Shown: positions 50,864 through 59,634, numbered from the stretch's first letter. The stretch is 64,000 nt of DNA from Actinomycetes bacterium (GCA_023386365.1 JAEWJX010000096.1:1-64000), one strand, 5' to 3'. Notes: generated by a model from the sequence alone, not told the origin. A program made the numbers and translations.

Positions 50864-51928
50864 ATGGGTGAAGAGTCCCGCAGAGTGCTCGTCGTCGACG
50901 ACGACGCCGACGTTGCGCTGTTTGTGAAGACCGTGCTGGAACGCCGCGCCGGATGCGTGGTGCAGGTGGCGGCGGACGGCCGCGAGGCGGTGGCGGCGAT
51001 CGAGCCGTTCCGTCCGGATGTGGTGGTCACCGACATCGAGATGCCGGGGCTGAGCGGCCTCGAGTTGCTCGACGCGATCCGCACCGACACCCCGTGGCTG
51101 CCGGTCGTGGTGATGACGGCACATGTGTCGGTCGACTACGCGGTTTCGGCGCTGCGGGCGCAGGCCGACGAGTTCCTCACCAAGCCCCTCGACACCGCCC
51201 GGCTGGTGGAGGTGGTCACCCGGCTCGCCGAGGAGGGGCGCGCGCGCCGCGAAGCCGCGGCGCCGAAGGAGTACGTGCTCGCCGTGGGCGCACACCCGGA
51301 TGACGTCGAACTCGGCGTGGGCGGGATCCTCGCCGCCCACCGTGCCGCCGGCGACGAGGTGACCATCCTCACGTTGTCGCGTGGGGCGCGCGGCGGCGAC
51401 GCCGACGACCGCCAGCACGAGTCGCTGCGCTCCGCCGAACTCCTGGGCGCCCGGCTGTTCCTGAAGGACCTCGTCGACACCGAGATCTCGGGCGGCGGAG
51501 CCACCGTTCGCCTCATCGAGGAGGTGGTGCGCGAGGTGGTCCCCACGATCGTCTACACGCACACCAACCACGACCGCCACCAAGACCACCGGGCCGTGCA
51601 CGAGGCGACCATCGTCGCCACCCGCTCCATCGACACGGTCGCCTGCTACCAGAGCCCGTCGTCGACCGTCGACTTCCGGCCCACCCGGTTCGTGTCGATC
51701 GACGGGTTCGTCGAGCCCAAGCTCGCGCTGCTCGCCTGCTTCGATTCGCAGGCCGACCAGCACCGCAGCTACCTGGCGCCCGACTTCGTGAAGGCGACCG
51801 CACGCTACTGGTCGCGGTTCGGCGGCGGCGACAATGTGGAGCCGCTCGAGATCGTGCGCGAGACGTCCGACCTGTCCACCCCCATCCGTGACCGGGTGGC
51901 CGAACGCAGCAGACGGGAGCAGCGATGA
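50864..51928 (+). CDS. Response-regulator receiver fused to PIG-L/LmbE N-deacetylase
   Basis: The 354-residue protein joins a receiver domain (1-120: acidic pocket DDD 12-14, phospho-acceptor Asp57 in VVTDIEMPG, Thr85, Lys107) to a PIG-L deacetylase (135-340). The latter has AHPDD at 143-147 and zinc-site histidines in THTNHDRHQDHRAVH. PIG-L enzymes remove N-acetyl groups from GlcNAc-type sugars, as in mycothiol or GPI synthesis. No DNA-binding domain is present, so phosphorylation probably tunes the enzyme. It is first of seven overlapping genes that also encode a histidine kinase. Confidence 0.93.
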   Translation: MGEESRRVLVVDDDADVALFVKTVLERRAGCVVQVAADGREAVAAIEPFRPDVVVTDIEMPGLSGLELLDAIRTDTPWLPVVVMTAHVSVDYAVSALRAQADEFLTKPLDTARLVEVVTRLAEEGRARREAAAPKEYVLAVGAHPDDVELGVGGILAAHRAAGDEVTILTLSRGARGGDADDRQHESLRSAELLGARLFLKDLVDTEISGGGATVRLIEEVVREVVPTIVYTHTNHDRHQDHRAVHEATIVATRSIDTVACYQSPSSTVDFRPTRFVSIDGFVEPKLALLACFDSQADQHRSYLAPDFVKATARYWSRFGGGDNVEPLEIVRETSDLSTPIRDRVAERSRREQR

Positions 51929-52908
51929 TCCGGGTACTGGTCACGGGGGCCGGCGGCCCGGCCGGTGTCGCCGTCATCCGCTCGCTGCTGCGCCGGGATG
52001 ACGTGACCGTGTTCGCGGCCGACATGGACGGCTGGGCGAGCGGCATCTACCTGGTGCCCGCCGAACAGCGGCGCATCGTCGAGCCCGGCCGCTCCGACGC
52101 GTTCGTGCCCGGACTGGCGACGCTCGTCGAACAGGATGCGCTCGACGTGGTCATCTCGACGGTCGACGTCGAGCTGCAGGCGCTCGCCGACCGCCGCGAC
52201 GAGCTCGCCCCGGCGGTGCTCGCGGCCCCGTCCGCCGAGACCCTCACCACGTGCCTCGACAAGCTGGCGCTCGCCGAACGGTGCGCCCCCACGGCGCGGG
52301 TGCCCCGCACCGTGCTCGCCGGCCCCGACGCGCTCGCGGTCGACTGGGAGTTCCCCGCGTTCGCGAAGCCGCGCAGCGGCGCCGGAAGCCGCGGCATCCG
52401 GGTGGTCCCCGACCGCGCCGCGCTCGAAGCGCTGCCCACCGACGAGGGCCTCATCGTGCAGGACCTGCTCCCCGGTGACGAGTACTCGGTCGACGTGATC
52501 GCGGATGCGGAGGGCCGGGTGGTCGCCGCGGTACCCCGCACCCGCACCCGCGTCGACTCCGGGGTCGCGATCGCCGGGCGCACCGTGCACGACCCCGAAC
52601 TGGAGGAGACGGCCGCGGTCGTCGCCCGAGCGATCGGACTCGTCGGCGTCGCCAACGTGCAGCTGCGCCGCGACCGCGAAGGGCGCCCGGCGCTGCTCGA
52701 GGTGAACCCGCGCTTCCCCGGCGCGCTACCGCTGACGATCGCGGCCGGTGTCGACATCCCGTCGCTCGTCGTCGACCTGTTCACCGGTCGCCCTCTCCCC
52801 GAGCGTCTCGAGTTCCGGGAGCTGGCCACCGTGCGCTTCCTGGAAGACGTCGTGCTCGACCCCGCCGAACTCCTCACCTCCGACCACGCGGGCCACCAGG
52901 ACGAGTGA
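51925..52908 (+). CDS. ATP-grasp ligase (carbamoyl-phosphate synthase-like)
   Basis: The 327-residue protein has an N-terminal Rossmann-like preATP-grasp part (VLVTGAGGPAGVAVIRSL), a central ATP-grasp fold with PAFAKPRSGAGSRGIRVV and VQDLLPGDEYSVDVI, and the metal-binding end LLEVNPRFPGALPLTIAAG. Such enzymes join a carboxylate to an amine through an acylphosphate. In this operon a free amino group exposed by the deacetylase is a plausible acceptor (inference). It overlaps both neighbours by 4 nt. Confidence 0.9.
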   Translation: MIRVLVTGAGGPAGVAVIRSLLRRDDVTVFAADMDGWASGIYLVPAEQRRIVEPGRSDAFVPGLATLVEQDALDVVISTVDVELQALADRRDELAPAVLAAPSAETLTTCLDKLALAERCAPTARVPRTVLAGPDALAVDWEFPAFAKPRSGAGSRGIRVVPDRAALEALPTDEGLIVQDLLPGDEYSVDVIADAEGRVVAAVPRTRTRVDSGVAIAGRTVHDPELEETAAVVARAIGLVGVANVQLRRDREGRPALLEVNPRFPGALPLTIAAGVDIPSLVVDLFTGRPLPERLEFRELATVRFLEDVVLDPAELLTSDHAGHQDE

Positions 52909-53645
52909 CGGCCATGCATCCTGAGCTGCTCGGCGACCACCACGTGCACTCCACGTTCTCCGACGACGCCGTCTCGACGCTCGAAGAGAACGTGGCCGCC
53001 GCGCACGCGGCCGGCCTCACCGAGCTGCGGCTCATCGACCATGTGCGCACCTCCACCACCTGGGTGCCGGAGTTCGTGGCCGCGGTTCGGGCGCTGGACA
53101 TCCCCGACGGCCTCACCGTGCACACCGGCGTCGAGGCGAAGATCCTCGACTCGACGGGCGCCGTCGACATCCCGGGCGGCCTCGACGGCATCGACCGGAT
53201 CGTCATCGCCGACCACCAGTTCCCCGGGGTGGGTGAGCCGTGGTCGCCCAGCACCACGCTCGAGCGTCTCGCCGCGGGCCTCACCGTCGACGACGCACTC
53301 GACCTGCTCATCGGCGGACTCGTCGGCGCGATGCACCGCTACCCCGGCAACCAGCTGGCGCACTGCTTCTCGATCCTGCCGAAGGTGGGACTCGACGAGA
53401 GCGACCTCGGCGCCGAACGCCTACGGGTGTGGGCCGAGACGGCGGCCGCGACCGACACGCTCGTCGAGGTGAACGAGAAATGGGACTGCCCGGGTCCGAT
53501 CGCGCTCGCCGCGGCCCGCGAAGCGGGGGTACGACTCGTGGCCTCCACCGACAGTCACGTCGCCTCCGACGTCGGCCGGTATGAGAAGGTCGTGAAGCTG
53601 CTCGACGGACTTCGCGGGCACGACCACGGCGAGGGGGCGCGATGA
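52905..53645 (+). CDS. PHP-domain metal-dependent phosphoesterase
   Basis: The 246-residue protein has the PHP metal motifs: HVHSTFSDDA (HxH at 13-15), RLIDHVRTS, HTGVEAKIL and a late ASTDSHVASDVGRY. PHP enzymes hydrolyse phosphoesters, for example histidinol phosphate or phosphosugars. GTG 52905 overlaps the ATP-grasp stop (GTGA); an alternative ATG is at 52914. It may remove phosphate from an intermediate of the pathway. Confidence 0.9.
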   Translation: MTAMHPELLGDHHVHSTFSDDAVSTLEENVAAAHAAGLTELRLIDHVRTSTTWVPEFVAAVRALDIPDGLTVHTGVEAKILDSTGAVDIPGGLDGIDRIVIADHQFPGVGEPWSPSTTLERLAAGLTVDDALDLLIGGLVGAMHRYPGNQLAHCFSILPKVGLDESDLGAERLRVWAETAAATDTLVEVNEKWDCPGPIALAAAREAGVRLVASTDSHVASDVGRYEKVVKLLDGLRGHDHGEGAR

Positions 53646-55138
53646 ACGAGTTCTGGGAAGTGCTGCGCACCGTGCTCGAGGTCGTGCTGCTGATCTTCGT
53701 CGCCACCGGTGCCGTGCCTGTGATCACCGCGCTCGTGCACTTCGTGATCGTTCCGATGCACGCCTTCTTCAACCACTACAGCAAGGCCGAGCCGTACTTC
53801 CCGCGGGTCGCCGTGATGGTGCCCGCCTGGAACGAGGGCGTCGTGATCGGCGCCACCATCGAGCGCCTCCTCGCCCTCGACTACCCGGTCGAGAGCCTGC
53901 GCATCTACGTGATCGACGACGCCTCCACCGACGACACCCCGGATGTGGTGGGCCGGTGGGCCACCCAGGAACCCGGGCGGGTGTTCCTGCTGCGGCGCGA
54001 GCAGGGCGGCCAGGGCAAAGCGCACACGCTCAACCACGGCATCCGGATCGTGCTCGACGACGACTGGGCCGAAGCGGTGCTCATCATGGATGCCGACGTG
54101 ATCTTTACCCCCAGCTCGCTGGCGAAGATGACGCGCCACCTCTCCGACCCGCAGGTCGGGGCCGTGTCGGGCTACATCGCCGAAGGCAGCCGCGACCGCA
54201 ACTACATGACCCGCTTCATCGCGATCGAGTACGTACTCGCGCAGCTCGCATCCCGCCGCGCGCAGAACGTGCTCGGCGCGCACGCCTGCCTCGCGGGCGG
54301 CGCCCAGCTGCACTCGCGTGCCAACCTCGAGGCGATCGGCGGAGCCATCCCCACCGGCACCCTCGCCGAAGACACCGTCGCCACCTTTGAGTCGCAGCTG
54401 CACGGCCGACGGATGGTGTTCGAGCCGCACGCCGTCGTGCTCGCCGAGGAACCCGGCACCATCGACGCCCTCTGGAAGCAGCGCCTGCGCTGGGCGCGCG
54501 GCAACGTGCAGGTGTCGTCGATCTACCGCAAGGTCTGGTTCCGCCCCGGCCACGGCGTGCACCACCTGGGCAGCATCGCGTTCGGGGCGTCGTGGTTCAG
54601 CATCTTCCTGCTGCCGTTCGCGATGATCCTGTCGTCGATCGGTCTCGTCGGTCTGCTGCTGTTGCAGAGCGACCTGGCGCAGGTCGTGTTCCGGGCGCTG
54701 TGGATCACGGCCGCGCTCACCTACATCTTCTCCATGCTCATCGGCGTGCAGCTCGACGGACGGATCGGGCGGTCGTCGTGGCGCGAAGCCTTCCTCTTCC
54801 CGGGCCTCATCTCGTTCGTCGTGATGATCGCGGCGCTCTTCCCGGGGCTCATCGAAGAGCAGTTGCCGGGGGTGTTCGGCATGGAACTGCTGCCCGGTGG
54901 ACACGTCGCGCTCACCCTGTTCATCTACCTGTGGATCTCGCTCGCCATGCTCGGCGCGTGGCTCGCCCGGGTGGTCGAGAAGACCCGCGCCGGTCGCGTG
55001 CTGTCGCCGCTGCTCACCTACCTCGTCGGCTACGGCCCCCTGCTGTGCGCCATCACCGTCGACTCCTACATCAAGGAATGGCGCAAAGCCGACACCGTCT
55101 GGATCAAGACCGAGAAGACCGGAAGGGTTCTGGGATGA
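53642..55138 (+). CDS. Processive family-2 glycosyltransferase (PgaC/hyaluronan-synthase-like)
   Basis: The 498-residue membrane enzyme has an N-terminal helix (10-40), a GT2 domain with MVPAWNEG, DDAS (92-95), the DxD MDADVIF (150-152), the catalytic TLAEDT (243-244) and the processive QRLRWARG (280-287), then four or five helices. Processive GT2 enzymes polymerise UDP-sugars and push the chain through the membrane; poly-GlcNAc and hyaluronan synthases are the closest look-alikes. Together with a PIG-L deacetylase this points to a partly deacetylated amino-sugar polymer, which is inference. Confidence 0.92.
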   Translation: MNEFWEVLRTVLEVVLLIFVATGAVPVITALVHFVIVPMHAFFNHYSKAEPYFPRVAVMVPAWNEGVVIGATIERLLALDYPVESLRIYVIDDASTDDTPDVVGRWATQEPGRVFLLRREQGGQGKAHTLNHGIRIVLDDDWAEAVLIMDADVIFTPSSLAKMTRHLSDPQVGAVSGYIAEGSRDRNYMTRFIAIEYVLAQLASRRAQNVLGAHACLAGGAQLHSRANLEAIGGAIPTGTLAEDTVATFESQLHGRRMVFEPHAVVLAEEPGTIDALWKQRLRWARGNVQVSSIYRKVWFRPGHGVHHLGSIAFGASWFSIFLLPFAMILSSIGLVGLLLLQSDLAQVVFRALWITAALTYIFSMLIGVQLDGRIGRSSWREAFLFPGLISFVVMIAALFPGLIEEQLPGVFGMELLPGGHVALTLFIYLWISLAMLGAWLARVVEKTRAGRVLSPLLTYLVGYGPLLCAITVDSYIKEWRKADTVWIKTEKTGRVLG

Positions 55139-55284
55139 GCCACACCACCCGAGGTGAACGGGGCGAGGCCCGCGAGGAGCTGCGCCGCGACCGACGCAAG
55201 GAATACCTGCTGCTCGTTCAGGCCGTGATCGCGCTGGTCGTGATCGCCGGCATCCTGGTGGTCCGCCAGGTCTACTTCGCATGA
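55135..55284 (+). CDS. 49-residue single-helix membrane protein
   Basis: A very basic N-terminus (REELRRDRRKEY) is followed by one hydrophobic helix (LLLVQAVIALVVIAGILVV, residues 25-43) and VRQVYFA. The start ATGA overlaps the glycosyltransferase stop, and its own stop overlaps the next gene's start. The strict overlaps argue that it is a real gene. It may be a small subunit of the synthase, as small partners exist for several polysaccharide synthases. Confidence 0.75.
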   Translation: MSHTTRGERGEAREELRRDRRKEYLLLVQAVIALVVIAGILVVRQVYFA

Positions 55285-55634
55285 CCGCCTCCCCGCTCGC
55301 GCTCGTCGTCGACGACAGCGACGACCAGTCCGAACTGCTCCGGCGCTACCTGGAGCGCGCCGGCTGCCGCGTGGTGACCGCCGCGACCGCCGAGCAGGCG
55401 CTGCTGATGCTCGACGACATCCGGCCCACCCTCGCCATCGTCGACCTGGTGCTACCCGGCATCTCCGGGCAGGATCTCGCGGCACGGCTGCGCGAGACGC
55501 ACCCCGAGTGCCTGCTCGTCATCAGTTCGGTGCTCGACGCATCCCGCTACCCGGAAGCGGATGCGGTGCTCCCGAAGCCGTTCACCGGCGCCCAGGTGGC
55601 GCGCGTGGCGGAACTGGCGAACGAACGAGGATGA
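55281..55634 (+). CDS. Stand-alone response-regulator receiver domain
   Basis: This 117-residue protein is a bare receiver: acidic pair DD (11-12), phospho-acceptor Asp55 in AIVDLVLPG, Ser82/83, and Lys99 in LPKPF. With no output domain it may act as a phosphate shuttle or sink between the kinase and the REC-deacetylase, or act by protein contact. ATG 55281 and the following kinase ATG both overlap by 4 nt. Confidence 0.92.
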   Translation: MTASPLALVVDDSDDQSELLRRYLERAGCRVVTAATAEQALLMLDDIRPTLAIVDLVLPGISGQDLAARLRETHPECLLVISSVLDASRYPEADAVLPKPFTGAQVARVAELANERG

Positions 55635-57388
55635 CCTCCCCGTCGGATCGCCCACGGGACCTGTGGTCCCGCTGGTACGCGATCATCGACGACCCCAGCC
55701 CGTTGGTGAAGCAGGCGCCCACGTTCATCGTGCTGGGCGTCGCCGTGCTGCTGACGCTCACGGTGCCGGACCTGACCTTCGAGCCATTCGCGACGGCCCT
55801 CGCCGGGATCATCGTGGTGCTCACGGCGACGGCCCTCGCCGCCGTGCTCACCATCCAGAAGGTGGACGCCGGGTGGGCCGTGCTGGTGATCCCGATGGCC
55901 GACATCCTCGGACTGGGTCTGTTCCGTGCCGGCACGGGTGGCTCGGCGTCGCTGTTCGCCGGGCTGATCCTGTTGCCGATCGTGTGGATCGCGGCGGCCC
56001 CCGGGTTCCGGTGGGTGCTCGTCGTCACGGGACTCACCGCCGTCGCCCTGGTGATCCCGTTCATCTCCGACCCCCCGACGAACGGGTCGGAGTGGTTGCG
56101 CATCGTGATCACGCCGACGGTGTTCTCGATCGTCGCCGCGATCGTGAACGAACTCGCGCGCATCGCCCGCATCCGCGCCGAGGAGGCCGAGGCGGTCGCC
56201 GCGGAGCGCGCCGCAGCCCTCGACGAGAACATGCGGGTCGTCGCGAAGCTGCAGGAAAGCGAGGTGCGCTACCGGGAGCTGCTCGAGACGTTCCGCAGCA
56301 TCTGGAACGCCACCACCGTGCAGGCCGTGATCGGCACCGACCGCGACGGCGAGGTGGTGCTGTGGAACCCCGGCGCGACAGCGCTGCTCGGCTACGAAGA
56401 CATCGACACCGAGTACGCGATGCGCACCGATCGGTTCTTCCCGCGATCCGTGCTCGACGGCCTCGCCCCGGGCGGATCGGAGCCGGCCGGCGACGACCCG
56501 GTGGCCGCCGGCATGCGGGCCGCGTTCACCGCATCCGACTCGGGCGAACCGTACGTGCGTGAGCTGGAGATGCTGCGGATGAACGGCACCACGGTCCCGG
56601 TGCGACTCACCGTCACCTCCCGCCGCGACGGCACGGGGTCACCCGTCGGATACCTGCTGGTCGCCATCGACGAGACGCGCGCCATCGAGGTGGCGCGCAT
56701 GAAGGACGAGTTCGTCGGCATGATCTCGCACGAGCTGCGCACCCCGCTCAGCTCGATCCTCGGCTACATCGAGCTGCTCCGCGACGACCCGCAGCATCCG
56801 CTCACCGACGAGCAGCTGCAGTTCCTGGCGGTCGCCGAACGCAACGCGCGCCGCCTGCTGAAGCTCGTCGGCGACCTCCTGTTCACCGCGCAGGTGGAGT
56901 CGGGGCAGTTCCCCCTCGACACCCGCGAGATCGACCTGCTGTCGATCGTGTCGGCGTCGGTCGAGTCGGCCGCCCCGATCGCGGATGCCGCGGGCATCAC
57001 GCTGGTCGGGGAGCTGCCCGAGGGTCCGGTGATGCTGCGGGCCGACCCGGTGCGCATCGGGCAGGCTCTCGACAACCTCGTCTCGAATGCCATCAAGTTC
57101 ACTCCCCGCGGGGGCCAGGTGACGGTGGGCGTCGGCCTCCCGCCCGGCGAGGCGGTCGTCACGGTCGCCGACACCGGCCTCGGCATCCCGCCCGCGGAAC
57201 TCGACCGGCTCTTCACCCGGTTCTTCCGGGCGACGACCGCCACCCGCAACGCGGTTCCCGGTGTGGGGCTCGGCCTCAACATCACGAAAGCGATCGTGAC
57301 CGCGCACGGCGGCACGATGGACGTCGCCAGCGAAGAAGGCGTCGGCACCGAGTTCCGGATGGTGCTGCCGCGACTGCAGACCCCCTGA
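55631..57388 (+). CDS. Membrane histidine kinase with PAS domain
   Basis: The 585-residue kinase has about six N-terminal helices (30-185), a short coiled coil (190-225), a PAS domain (228-350) and a HisKA/HATPase core: His367 in MISHELRTPLSS, N box DNLVSNAIKFT, G1 VADTGLGIPPAE and G2 GVGLGLNITKA. The signal sensed is unknown; the membrane block resembles MASE-type sensors. It is the last gene of the operon, whose two receivers are its likely partners. Confidence 0.94.
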   Translation: MTSPSDRPRDLWSRWYAIIDDPSPLVKQAPTFIVLGVAVLLTLTVPDLTFEPFATALAGIIVVLTATALAAVLTIQKVDAGWAVLVIPMADILGLGLFRAGTGGSASLFAGLILLPIVWIAAAPGFRWVLVVTGLTAVALVIPFISDPPTNGSEWLRIVITPTVFSIVAAIVNELARIARIRAEEAEAVAAERAAALDENMRVVAKLQESEVRYRELLETFRSIWNATTVQAVIGTDRDGEVVLWNPGATALLGYEDIDTEYAMRTDRFFPRSVLDGLAPGGSEPAGDDPVAAGMRAAFTASDSGEPYVRELEMLRMNGTTVPVRLTVTSRRDGTGSPVGYLLVAIDETRAIEVARMKDEFVGMISHELRTPLSSILGYIELLRDDPQHPLTDEQLQFLAVAERNARRLLKLVGDLLFTAQVESGQFPLDTREIDLLSIVSASVESAAPIADAAGITLVGELPEGPVMLRADPVRIGQALDNLVSNAIKFTPRGGQVTVGVGLPPGEAVVTVADTGLGIPPAELDRLFTRFFRATTATRNAVPGVGLGLNITKAIVTAHGGTMDVASEEGVGTEFRMVLPRLQTP

Positions 57389-57397
57389 CGCGTCGCG

Positions 57398-58288
57398 TCA
57401 GTCGGTGGGCGGAGCCGGCGGCGCCCCGAGGGCGTCGAGCGCGGCCCAGAACTCCACATCGACGACGGCCGCCAGGTGGTCTTCGAGTTCGGTGAGACGC
57501 TCCACCGAGTTCACCCCCACCACGGTGGTGTGGATACGCGGCTCCCGCAGCGAGAAGTGCAGCGCCGCGGTGGCCGGTTCGACACCCCACTCGGTGCACA
57601 GGGCGCGGAACGCCTGCACGTGAGCGAGGAACTCGGGGCTCGGCTCCGAGTAGCCGTACGTCTGGCCGCGGAAGTTGTCGCCCGCGAGGATGCCGGCGCC
57701 GAACGGTGCCGCGTTGAAGACCGTCATTCCACGGTCTGTCGCGAGCTGGATGATCGTCTCGGCGGAGCGGTCCACCACGGTGTAACGGTTGTGGGTGAGC
57801 ACGGCGTCGAACGCGTCGGTGCGCACGTACTCCTCCACCAGTTCGCGGGTGCCCGCCGCGATGCCGATCGCGCCGATGCGGCCCTGCTCGCGCAGCTTCA
57901 GCAGCGCATCCACCGCACCGCCGGGCGCCATCGCCTCCGCGACCGAGATCGTGTACGGGTCGTGCAGGTGGTACAGCGGCAGCGTCTCCAGCCCCAACCG
58001 CGAGGTCGACTCCTCGAAGGAGCGCCGCATCCGGTCGCCCGAGAACGCGCCCGTCACCGGGTCCTGGTCGCCCTTCGAGAAGACGACCCGGTTGTCGGGC
58101 AAGCCGCCCAGCTCGCGGATGGCCTCTCCGAGCAGCCGCTCGCTCTCGCCGTCGGCGTAGTTGTTGGAGGTGTCGGCCTGCAGGAACTGCGACGTCAGGA
58201 TCGCGGTCGCGAGGCCCCGGTCGGCGCCGGGACGCTTGCCGAGGCCGGAGGTTCCGACGGTGATGGGCTGCAGTGCGAGATCGAGCAT
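57398..58288 (-). CDS. Aldo/keto reductase
   Basis: The 296-residue protein has the AKR tetrad elements: Asp and Tyr in DTSNNYADGESE, Lys in VFSKGD, His in PLYHLHDPY, and the C-terminal NADPH-binding LREPRIHTTVVGVNSVERL. Substrate unknown. ATG 58288 (not 58336) fits the family start, with CATGAT 6 nt upstream as a possible -10. It converges on the kinase gene. Confidence 0.92.
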   Translation of the reverse strand: MLDLALQPITVGTSGLGKRPGADRGLATAILTSQFLQADTSNNYADGESERLLGEAIRELGGLPDNRVVFSKGDQDPVTGAFSGDRMRRSFEESTSRLGLETLPLYHLHDPYTISVAEAMAPGGAVDALLKLREQGRIGAIGIAAGTRELVEEYVRTDAFDAVLTHNRYTVVDRSAETIIQLATDRGMTVFNAAPFGAGILAGDNFRGQTYGYSEPSPEFLAHVQAFRALCTEWGVEPATAALHFSLREPRIHTTVVGVNSVERLTELEDHLAAVVDVEFWAALDALGAPPAPPTD

Positions 58289-58302
58289 GCACCCATCATG
58301 CG

Positions 58303-58914
58303 CTACGAAGCCGACGCGCCCTCGGCCGCCTCCCACGATTCGGCGATCAGTTCCGCACCGAGCGGGGTCGGATGCACGCCGTCTTCCGCGATCGCGGCGG
58401 CGCCGTGGTGGGCGGCGGCGACGGTGAGGATGCGGTGCAGGGGCACGAACGCCGCCCCGAACTCGGTCGCCAACGACGCGACCGCGTCACGTTTGCCGTC
58501 GAGGTCGTCGAGCCACCCGCGCTGCTCGTCGGTGACGGGAGCCAGGAACGGCTCCACCAGGATGAGGCGGGGGGCGAACGCGGCGCGCGCCTCCTCCAGC
58601 AGCTCCCGGTACAGCGACTCGAACTCGACCGCCGACGTCTCCTGCCCCTGGTCGAAGGCGCGCCAGGTGTCGTTGATGCCCACGTAGACGGTGAGGATGC
58701 TGGGGGCGAGAGCCAGCACGTCGTCGTCCCACCGGGCGCGGAGGTCGCCGATGCGGTCGCCCCCGGTTCCCCGGTTCACGATCGTGCGGGTGTCGCCGCG
58801 GGTGGCGTAGGTGTCGGCCACGAGACGCACATACCCGGATCCGAGACCCTCCGGGTCGTCGCGTCGGCCGGCGTCGGTGATCGAGTCGCCGATGAAGAGG
58901 ATGGGTCCGGTCAT
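58303..58914 (-). CDS. SGNH/GDSL-family hydrolase
   Basis: The 203-residue esterase-like protein has block I FIGDSITDAG, block II NRGTGGDRIGDL, block III VYVGINDTW and block V EDGVHPTPLG with the catalytic Asp and His. Family members deacetylate sugars or cleave lipids. It lacks a signal peptide. ATG 58914 lies 7 nt after TAACCT; this -10 overlaps the one for the divergent hydrolase. Confidence 0.93.
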   Translation of the reverse strand: MTGPILFIGDSITDAGRRDDPEGLGSGYVRLVADTYATRGDTRTIVNRGTGGDRIGDLRARWDDDVLALAPSILTVYVGINDTWRAFDQGQETSAVEFESLYRELLEEARAAFAPRLILVEPFLAPVTDEQRGWLDDLDGKRDAVASLATEFGAAFVPLHRILTVAAAHHGAAAIAEDGVHPTPLGAELIAESWEAAEGASAS

Positions 58915-58936
58915 GCGCCCCAGGTTAGATGGAGGC

Positions 58937-59599
58937 ATGGGTTCGCTGCATCTGATCGTGCTGCCGGGCGGTGGCTACCACCGGCACGCACCGCACGAAG
59001 GGGAACCGGTGGCGCAGTGGCTGCGCGGGCTGGGGCACGAGGCGAGCGTGTTCGAGTACCCGGTGCTCACCCGCCACCCCGCCGGTCTGGATGCGGTGCG
59101 CGCCGAGGTGCGCCGGGTGCGGGCGGCAGGTGCCGCGCGGGTGGGGTTGCTCGGGTTCTCCGCCGGCGGGCACGCCGCCGGGCTGGCCGCGTACGCGCCC
59201 GGCACCGACCCGGAGGAGCGGGTCGACGCCGTCGTGCTCGGCTACCCGGTGGTGTCGATGATGCTCGAGACGCACCGCGGATCGCGCGAGAACCTGCTCG
59301 GCGCCGACGCGACGTGGGATGCGCGGCGGGCGACCTCGCTCGACCAACTGGTCACCGCATCCGCGCCGCCGACGTTCGTGTGGCACACGGCCGACGACGC
59401 CGTCGTGCCGGTGCAGCACGCCTACCTTCTGGGGATGGCGCTGGCCGGCGCCGGGGTGCCGCACGAGCTGCACGTGCTCCCGTCGGGTGTGCACGGCCTG
59501 GGTCTCGCCGAGGGCGAGCCGGCCGCCGCCTGGACGGGCCTCGCGGCCCGCTGGCTGGGTCACCTCGACCGCACCCTCCCCGCTCCCCCCGCTGGTTGA
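58937..59599 (+). CDS. Alpha/beta hydrolase (acetyl-xylan-esterase/lipase-like)
   Basis: The 220-residue enzyme has the oxyanion loop VLPGGGYHRHAPHE, nucleophile GFSAGGHAAG, Asp in DDAVVP and His in GVHGLG, matching BD-FAE-like esterases. ATG 58937 has GGAGG directly before it (too close) and TTAGAT 6 nt upstream. The last three codons, Ala-Gly-stop, fall inside the 44-bp dispersed repeat at 59591, so the repeat supplies the stop codon. Confidence 0.9.
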   Translation: MGSLHLIVLPGGGYHRHAPHEGEPVAQWLRGLGHEASVFEYPVLTRHPAGLDAVRAEVRRVRAAGAARVGLLGFSAGGHAAGLAAYAPGTDPEERVDAVVLGYPVVSMMLETHRGSRENLLGADATWDARRATSLDQLVTASAPPTFVWHTADDAVVPVQHAYLLGMALAGAGVPHELHVLPSGVHGLGLAEGEPAAAWTGLAARWLGHLDRTLPAPPAG

Positions 59600-59634
59600 G
59601 TAGCCACGCGCAGCGCGGCGTATCGAAACCCCGC
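59591..59634. repeat. 44-bp dispersed repeat, copy 2
   Basis: Identical over 44 bp to 1536-1579. It overlaps the last 9 bases of the hydrolase gene, giving its stop TGA. A further small stem, GCGGCC/GGCCGC (59643-59657), follows and could end the convergent acyl-CoA dehydrogenase transcript. Confidence 0.85.
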
